Source of the DNA: Enoplosus armatus
Taxonomy: Eukaryota > Chordata > Actinopteri > Centrarchiformes > Enoplosidae
Direction of reading: 5' to 3'
Assembly (NCBI RefSeq): GCF_043641665.1
Contig: NC_092198.1
Location: 13,571,001-13,635,000 of the forward strand
DNA: 64,000 nucleotides
Shown: positions 58,101 to 64,000 of the stretch, piece after piece
Layout: the number at the start of each line of letters is the position of its first letter
Numbering within the stretch: the first letter of the stretch is position 1
The notes under the pieces: model-generated
Told to the model about the DNA's origin: nothing
What the model saw: the letters and a program-made list of their open reading frames with translations, nothing else
Database searches by the model: none
Made by a program: the position numbers and the translations under genes

Positions 58101-59750
58101 AATGAATGAACGAGGAGTAAAGAAAAAGTAGGAATTGAGGGATCAAATGAAAATGATGTGAGAGAGAGGAAGACTGAGTGAGTGACTAAGCGTGTATAGC
58201 TCAGTGGTTTCCACATAGACGTTTGTGTACTCTGGCATGGACTGTCTGATGTACTCTTCCACTCGGAGCTCTTTCCGACCGTGTGTGAGTGTGCACATCA
58301 GACAAGGTGTCTCACAGAACCACATTGGAAAGACTCGGCCTGCGGTCACCATGGCAACAAACAGGAAACGGTGTGCGAGTTTTTATGCAGCTGAGCCTGG
58401 TCACCCTGACAGTTCCCTCTTTCCTCCTGTGTGGCCACTCCATTCTGCAAAAGACAAACATCCAGTTGGACCACAGCTAAAAGTGGACAAAAGGAGCTCA
58501 GAAACTTAAGGAGCTCAGTGTGTTTCAGCCACTTTGGTTTTGGGACTTTCAGCATGTTATGTGAAGGCTGAAAGTGGGCTCAACAATCTGAACAGTGTCA
58601 TCATATCAGCTTACACTTGGCAGAACCACCACTGCCCAAAACCACATTCCCCAGTTTGCCTCACATTCACACAGCAATTATAAGTCTCCCCTTTTGTCCA
58701 GCTTGTGTTGGTCCTTCCCAAGATTAAACTCGTCAGCTCCATGTAACATGCTGAACATTTACAGACCTATAAATTCATATTGTGTAGCCCTTACTGGTGT
58801 ACATTTGGCATTCCTCTCAAGTCAGAAATGAGTCACTGGTATTTAAAATAGAGGTGATTCACTAATTCCTCACTTGGATTCTGCAACAGGCTTCTCTGGC
58901 ATTGTTTTGACCGGCTAATGCTGTTGCCAACACTGTCTTGACGAACTCTTTCTGTTGCACAAACCAGAAGCAGAAGACTATGTCTCTCTCTGTGGTGTCT
59001 CAGTGGATGTTTGCAATCCTTCAGTTGCTAATGTGCAACGCCATGAGCACGGCTCTTCTTACTTTCCTTGGATAAATGTGTTGAAATGAGACCCATCATG
59101 TTTTCCAACTCGATTTTTATATAAGTGGTGTTCAGAGACAGTGTGGCTAGTTGGAAAAATAACATTAACCACCAACCAAATTCTGGTGAGTTTCTGAAAT
59201 CTAATAAGAGTGTCTATGCTACCACCCACTTAGTCAGATTTTTTTGTACAGTTAAGCTGGTAGAAAGGCTGCAGTTTGCATTCTGAACAAGACTAAGAGT
59301 CTGCAGCCATGGAGCTAGATGAAAAGTCAGGCGCTCACCACTCATCCTGAGGGGACCATGAGTGTCTGTACAAAATATCAGCACAATCCATCCAATAATT
59401 GTTGAGATATTTCAGTCTGGACCAAAGTGGTGGACAGACCGACATTGCCATCCCTAGAGCCTGCTAGCTGCTAGAGTGGCTAAACACAATAATGTCTTGT
59501 CAAAGTAAAACATGTCCAACACATGTGTCACACTTACATAGACTCTTAACCTCAACAGCATCTCATCTTCAACGCTTCCTTCCTTTTTTCTCTTTCTCTC
59601 ACTTTCATTCTTTCTTTCTTTTTTCCTCCGTTCCGTCTTCCTTTATAGGTATCAGTATTACTTGCAGGTGAAGAAGGAAGTGTTGGATGGACGTCTCCAT
59701 TGCACAGTAGAGCAGGGGATCAAACTAGCTGGCCTAGCAGTACAAGGTAA

Positions 59751-59792
<42 letters not shown>

Positions 59793-59965
59793 GTGCACGA
59801 ATAAACATCCCATGTGAATAATCTACCAGAGGGAGACAGGCAGCACAAGAGAGACAGAGTGAGCACAAACTCACACTTTCTCAGGTCATCTTGACTTCAC
59901 TACCTAATATGGCTGCATACCACTGGAAGAGCCCAGTCCACTTGAGTTCCTATGGTATCAGTCTT

Positions 59966-60020
<55 letters not shown>

Positions 60021-61758
60021 CCTCCCCCCATCTTTTCGGTCTTGTGCCTGGGTGCTGTCTGTGTCTCAGGGGGAATGTAAACAGACGGTTAGCTTATCGT
60101 TAGTTCCAAGGTTACCCTTAGTAGCACCAGGAAGACCCTTATCTGTCGGGAGACGAGGATCCTGTGCTACACTTCCTTTTGTCCGACAGACGACAGACAG
60201 CAGATCAGTACTTAGGATGCACTCACAGGCCCTATCAGGAGGCCTGAGCATGTTATGGAGATGTTGTGCAGGTGGGGAACAAATGATTGTGTAGTTACAA
60301 GGAACGAGAGTGGAACAATAACTAATTAGTTAGCTACTTAAGCAAATTGTTAGCTAATTAAGCTAACAAGTAGCCTCTGGTTACTTTGAATCAAAGACCA
60401 TCAGCCAAAGTAGGAATATACTGTAATTGTTGCCCCACTAATGTGGCAACTGTGTAAATTTCTTCTCCTGAAATGTTATACATATAAACACTCAAACAGC
60501 TCTCGGCTTTAGCTATATTGAAAAAAAGTCTAGCAAAGTTTAAAGCCAGCTACTTAGCAATTTAACAGTCAACAGCAGTCTTGATATCAAAATATGTTAC
60601 TTAGCACAAGGCAAACGTGTTGTGTTTCTTATGAAATTTTATGGAGAAAAAGAAAATAGGAGTTTTGAACTTGGTGTCAATTGGAGTGAATTATCCTGAC
60701 ATGTTATCTTCTTGTGTTAGCATCACTGGCACACAACTTTCACACCACCAACAAACACTACAGTATAGGTAATGTGATTTGCAAATGTTACACTCATACA
60801 CATGAAAATGGGTTCACATTGGTTTTTATCTAAAAGATTATAAATGTATGTGTGTTTTTATTTTCTAGCTGACTTTGGAGACTTCACTCAGTTCATGTCT
60901 CAGGACTTCCTCAGGGAGTACGTGCTCTTCCCAGTGGTGAGTCCTCAAACCTTCACTGTTCAAATATATGCGTGTGTGTCTGTGTGTGTGTCTCTTTGTG
61001 TTGCCTGAAGCCACACATTCTTGTGTCACCTGTGCACCTCCTCCCTCCCCTTACCTGATTGACAGGCAGATAACAGAGAAAGAATAAGAAAGACTCGAGT
61101 GACAGTGTGGACTGAGATAAAGCTCTAGTGGATACTAAATGTATTACATTAATGAAACGCTATTTTACTCTGTTACACTGCCAGGTACGTGATGTTCATT
61201 GCTAACTATAGTTTAGCTGCAAAACAGTTGGACAGGGTGTTGGAGAAAGAGAGTAAGTGATGTAGTGTTTTAAAGGATTAGGGTTCTTTTTCTCATTGAG
61301 ACTCAACACAATTTTTTCTTCACCTTGCTGTCTATCATTAATCCTCCATCACCTGTTGCTTCTCTTTCCTTTCTTTTCCTATTCCCCTCCTCCATCTTTT
61401 TCTTATGTGCTGCCTAATGTTTTGTTCACTTCTTTTTTTTCTCTCAGAACTGGCCTAATGGAGACGAGGTGCTGGAGGAGTGGACCCAGAAGGTCGCTGA
61501 GGAGCACAAGAGTCACTGGTACTGTCAGCTTCGCTTTATACTGTTTGTACATGTGTGCACATGTGAAAGAGAGCGAGAAAAAGATTCAGAGACAATGAGA
61601 TACCTAGTACCTGGTACTGTATCTGTCTGTACTTTCCAGTCGAATGCAGCCCGCTGAAGCAGAGCTGCTGTACATCAAGGATGTGGAGAAACTGGACGGC
61701 TTTGGCCAGGAGAGTTTTCCTGCTAAGGTAGATTAATTAGATATAACACCCCCAGCCT

Positions 61759-61804
<46 letters not shown>

Positions 61805-63459
61805 GTCTGCAGAGTAGCTAATTTATTTGATATTCACTCTTCTTCCACAGGACAACTACACCAACGATATTTTCATTGGTGTATCCTTCATTGGGGTGTT
61901 TGTCAAACACAGAAATGGCAGATCCATCATGCTCCACAAGTAAGTCTCCCCCCGGCTAATTTTTGTAGCGTGTATGAATTTTGACCCCTATCTGTAATTA
62001 TGAGATAGTGGGGCTAATACAAATTAATGGATATTCAAGAAAATATTATGATGATTTTTTTTGTGTGGGAAAATTCAATCCTTTTGTGTGTTTCCGTGTG
62101 TGTGACAGGTGGAAGGACATTGGCACCATAGCACACAACAAGGCAGCCATCACAGTGGAGATAACAAGCAGAGACGACACCATCATTTTTCACATGGTGA
62201 GTGTTGTGTCTGCAGGTGGTCTCAGCACATACACACACGCTTTTATACAAGGTTTCTAGTGGGAAGTCTAGTGCACAAACACATTCCCAGATATCCCTGC
62301 ACACAGACAAATACAGGGACAAAATCTGTCTTGATTTGCTATAAATACAACTGCTGTGTTATTTTGAAATATCAATGTTTTTCTCTGCAGGAGGATATGG
62401 AAATGGCCAAGTACATTGCTCGTCTTTTCACGGCCAGACACAAATTCTACAAACAGAACAAAATCTGTGCAGAGTGAGTCTCAAGGCCACCAGAGAGGCC
62501 AGCTGAAGGCCACTAGAACATTTATATATCCAGTAATATCTGTGACTTAATTTTTAAAATAGGGTTCACCAACCTTTTGAAGGTTATGTAAAAGAGTTCA
62601 CCGTACTTTTAGTTTGTGAATCATCTCCTGGGTTGTCAACTAATGCGTATGTTTTGTCTTTAGGCCCACTCACTCACCTGCACCGATCAGGAGGAGACCC
62701 ACCTGGACCCACCGCCTATCTCTGGTACCGTCAGAAGCATTTGCTTGCTTTGATATGGTTCAGTATCACTGGTTATTTCTCAGTGGTTTGTCCTGTTGAT
62801 TATTGCCTCTGGCCTTTTATAAATGAGACCAGAAGCCAGGAGACAGAGGGGGAATTTGGTAGGGAAGACAGAAACGGCCGTGGTTAGAGATTTGACCTTG
62901 CTCTCCCACTCAGGGCAGCTCTTAATTGTGCCATGGAGCCTCGGTTTTAACGTGCGTTGGTGGTGTGGTGGGTGTTGTTGGAAAGTTTGCAAGGGTGTTG
63001 CTTGGTCTGATTTCCGGTGCGACAATGAAGGCAGTGATTTGTGCGTCTCCCTCCCTGCTGGCCAGACAATGGCTAGGCTAAATGTGGCACAATAGCTGTT
63101 CAGTCAGTCCACTTCAGTGCTCAGATGTCTGTGTAGAGAACCGCAGGCATTGGCGGTTGACAGCTCTTTGGCCCTAGAGTTGGCCTGTGTCAGTCACAGT
63201 CACCTGTCGTGTAGATGTGTTAAGACAGAAAGAAAGTGAAGTACATATTGAGAATCATTATTAATTAGTGAAGATTGTAATATGATATTTTAAGATTTAT
63301 TTGGAGGCTTAACTTAATGGCGTAAAACAATTAATTGCATCTTCTTAACTGTGTTGCATTGAATGTGTCTCTTCATTCAGCCGCGTCCCCAGTCCTGTAA
63401 CTTCCAGTCAATGCATTCCCAGTATGGAGATCATTATCAGGACACACAGAGCTCTCAAG
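49179..63459 (+). CDS. ptpn14: Protein tyrosine phosphatase non-receptor 14 (PEZ), N-terminal FERM half, cut by window end
   Basis: PTPN14 is a FERM-domain tyrosine phosphatase of cell junctions that binds and restrains YAP and acts on beta-catenin (family knowledge). Exons: 49179-49352, 52139-52314, 59649-59746, 60869-60936, 61448-61518, 61640-61727, 61851-61939, 62109-62196, 62391-62473, 62664-62724, 63381-63459. All are GT-AG with phases closing, 358 codons plus one base. The start [19 protein letters not shown], then [20 protein letters not shown] and [12 protein letters not shown], follow PTPN14 much more closely than PTPN21. The FERM domain covers about residues 21-310 and ends [14 protein letters not shown]. 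It is followed by [17 protein letters not shown] and a [13 protein letters not shown] segment, the start of the linker that leads to the PPxY motifs and the C-terminal phosphatase, both outside the window. The loop after THYFGLWF seems two residues longer than in human from memory. Confidence 0.93.
49353..52138 (+). other. ptpn14 intron after the start exon
   Basis: Donor GTGAGG, acceptor GGCTCCAG. It contains a GT microsatellite at 49949-49990, another GT run near 50746-50769, and long pyrimidine-rich stretches around 50000-50340 and 51780-52130. Forward ORFs there are low-complexity artefacts. No extra exon was recognised. Confidence 0.75.
49949..49990. repeat. (GT)n microsatellite
   Basis: About 21 GT units in a ptpn14 intron. 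Confidence 0.95.
53598..53667. repeat. Long (GT)n microsatellite
   Basis: About 35 uninterrupted GT units. Confidence 0.95.
55157..55187. repeat. (GT)n microsatellite
   Basis: About 15 GT units. Confidence 0.9.
57857..57870. promoter_or_regulatory. RFX X-box-like site, imperfect
   Basis: GTTGCCACGGGAAC differs at two positions from the palindromic X-box GTTGCCATGGCAAC. It lies in a GC-rich patch of a ptpn14 intron, 475 bp from a perfect site. Confidence 0.3.
58345..58358. promoter_or_regulatory. Perfect RFX X-box motif
   Basis: GTCACCATGGCAAC fits the RFX consensus GTNRCC(N0-3)RGYAAC with a 2-bp spacer. RFX factors control cilia and other genes (family knowledge). Occupancy here is unknown. 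Confidence 0.45.
59315..59470 (+). repeat. Teleost interspersed repeat ('gaccatgagtgtctgtacaa' type)
   Basis: 'aaaagtcaggcgctcacca', 'ggggaccatgagtgtctgta', 'atccatccaataattgttga', 'gatatttcagtctggaccaa' and 'gacagaccgacattgccatc' are consecutive blocks of a well-known dispersed fish repeat. Confidence 0.65.
59754..59790. repeat. (CA)n microsatellite next to a ptpn14 donor site
   Basis: About 18 CA units starting seven bases after exon 59649-59746, immediately after its donor GTAAGA. Confidence 0.9.
59969..60019. repeat. (AC)n microsatellite
   Basis: About 25 AC units. Confidence 0.95.
60937..61447 (+). other. ptpn14 intron
   Basis: Donor GTGAGT, acceptor CTCTCAG with a long pyrimidine tract (about 61310-61446). 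Nothing else was recognised. Confidence 0.8.
61761..61803. repeat. (CA)n microsatellite
   Basis: About 21 CA units filling much of the 123-nt ptpn14 intron between exons ending at 61727 and starting at 61851. Confidence 0.95.
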
Positions 63460-64000
63460 GTACGTGTAAAACACACACACACACATACACATTAAGAGTA
63501 GGTTTCCTCCAGCTCACTGCTTTGACCACAGTGTAATTTAAGATTTCAGCCTCCCTGATAATAACTGAAGTGTTTGAATGGAGTTAATTGTGTCTTTCCC
63601 ATCAGGCGTGTGACTCAGCCTATTTGTATTTTAACAATCTCCCAGCCAATTAGATCCCAACGTTCGGGGTGCAGAACAGTGACCTCATTTGTGCTTTGCT
63701 CTTTCATTGACTTGTTCACACACTCACTCTGCCTTATAATCTGAAGAGCTTCACTCATGTCGGCTCGACAGTAAAACAAAGCGAGTGGAAAAACATTCTG
63801 GGTGTGCTACTATGCGTGGGCGTGAGATCACTGTGTAGTGTGACCTCAGGCATTACACTCCGCTTGTGTGGATGGAGATTATGTATGTCTGCCTGCTTGT
63901 GGGCTTGAGATAGTTTCACACGAGAGAATGCTCTGTTTGTTGAGTAAAGAGGAATAACATGCATACCACTGTCTCCTTCATTTTGGTGGGAAGAAAATAT
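62725..64000 (+). other. ptpn14 introns at the end of the window
   Basis: Around exon 63381-63459, the intron 62725-63380 and the start of the next one (63460 onward) show only a short CA run (63472-63492). The following exon, expected to begin with the rest of a GAN codon, was not found before the window ends. Confidence 0.75.

Larger units (their letters stand above)
52315..59648 (+). other. Large ptpn14 intron (7.3 kb)
   Basis: Donor GTAAAG, acceptor TTTATAG. It contains a long GT run (53598-53667), another GT run (55157-55187), a GC-rich patch with RFX-like sites at 57770-58360, and a dispersed fish repeat at 59315-59470. The longest ORF in the window (57234-57935, 233 codons) lies here but shows no domain, splice context or codon pattern of a gene. 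Confidence 0.75.
59747..60868 (+). other. ptpn14 intron
   Basis: It holds two CA microsatellites (59754-59790 and 59969-60019) and an AT-rich stretch with imperfect dyads of TTAGCTAATTAAGC type at 60318-60375. Nothing else was recognised. Confidence 0.75.

Overview
This is a window of nuclear DNA from a ray-finned (teleost) fish, most likely a percomorph. The evidence is vertebrate genes with short GT-AG exons in AT-rich introns, very many CA/GT microsatellites, interspersed repeats typical of teleosts, and a POMC gene of the diverged teleost beta type. No bacterial, viral or intact transposon coding genes were seen.

There are three protein-coding genes. (1) efr3b on the + strand, about 2.4-20.7 kb. 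All 22 exons after the short start exon are present. They encode 814 residues, plus about three (M-Y-G) expected from an exon that was not found and probably lies upstream. A 2.5 kb 3' UTR follows. (2) A proopiomelanocortin gene of the pomcb type on the - strand, about 21.6-25.5 kb. It has the classic three-exon layout: a non-coding exon 1 with a TATA box, a signal-peptide exon 2, and exon 3 carrying ACTH/alpha-MSH, beta-MSH and a beta-endorphin remnant. efr3b and pomcb are tail to tail about 0.9 kb apart, the same arrangement as human EFR3B-POMC. (3) ptpn14 (PEZ, a FERM-domain tyrosine phosphatase) on the + strand, from 49,179 to beyond the end of the window. Only the FERM half (358 codons in 11 exons) is here. 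A likely non-coding first exon and TATA promoter sit 10 kb upstream, at about 38.5-38.9 kb.

Between pomcb and ptpn14 (25.5-38.5 kb) is an intergenic stretch without recognisable genes. It holds several fish interspersed repeats, microsatellites and one CpG-rich patch at 37.3-37.55 kb.

The three genes do not form a pathway. EFR3B anchors the PI4KA lipid-kinase complex at the plasma membrane, POMC is a pituitary/hypothalamic prohormone, and PTPN14 is a junction and Hippo-pathway regulator. The most notable observations are: loss of the opioid core in the POMC beta-endorphin region; a 96-nt stop-free, in-frame intron with a weak donor in efr3b; an 84-bp-arm near-perfect foldback in an efr3b intron; a truncated tRNA-type SINE ending in two back-to-back hairpins; a G-quadruplex-type tract just after the efr3b stop; a perfect RFX X-box in a ptpn14 intron; and a uORF in the ptpn14 leader.
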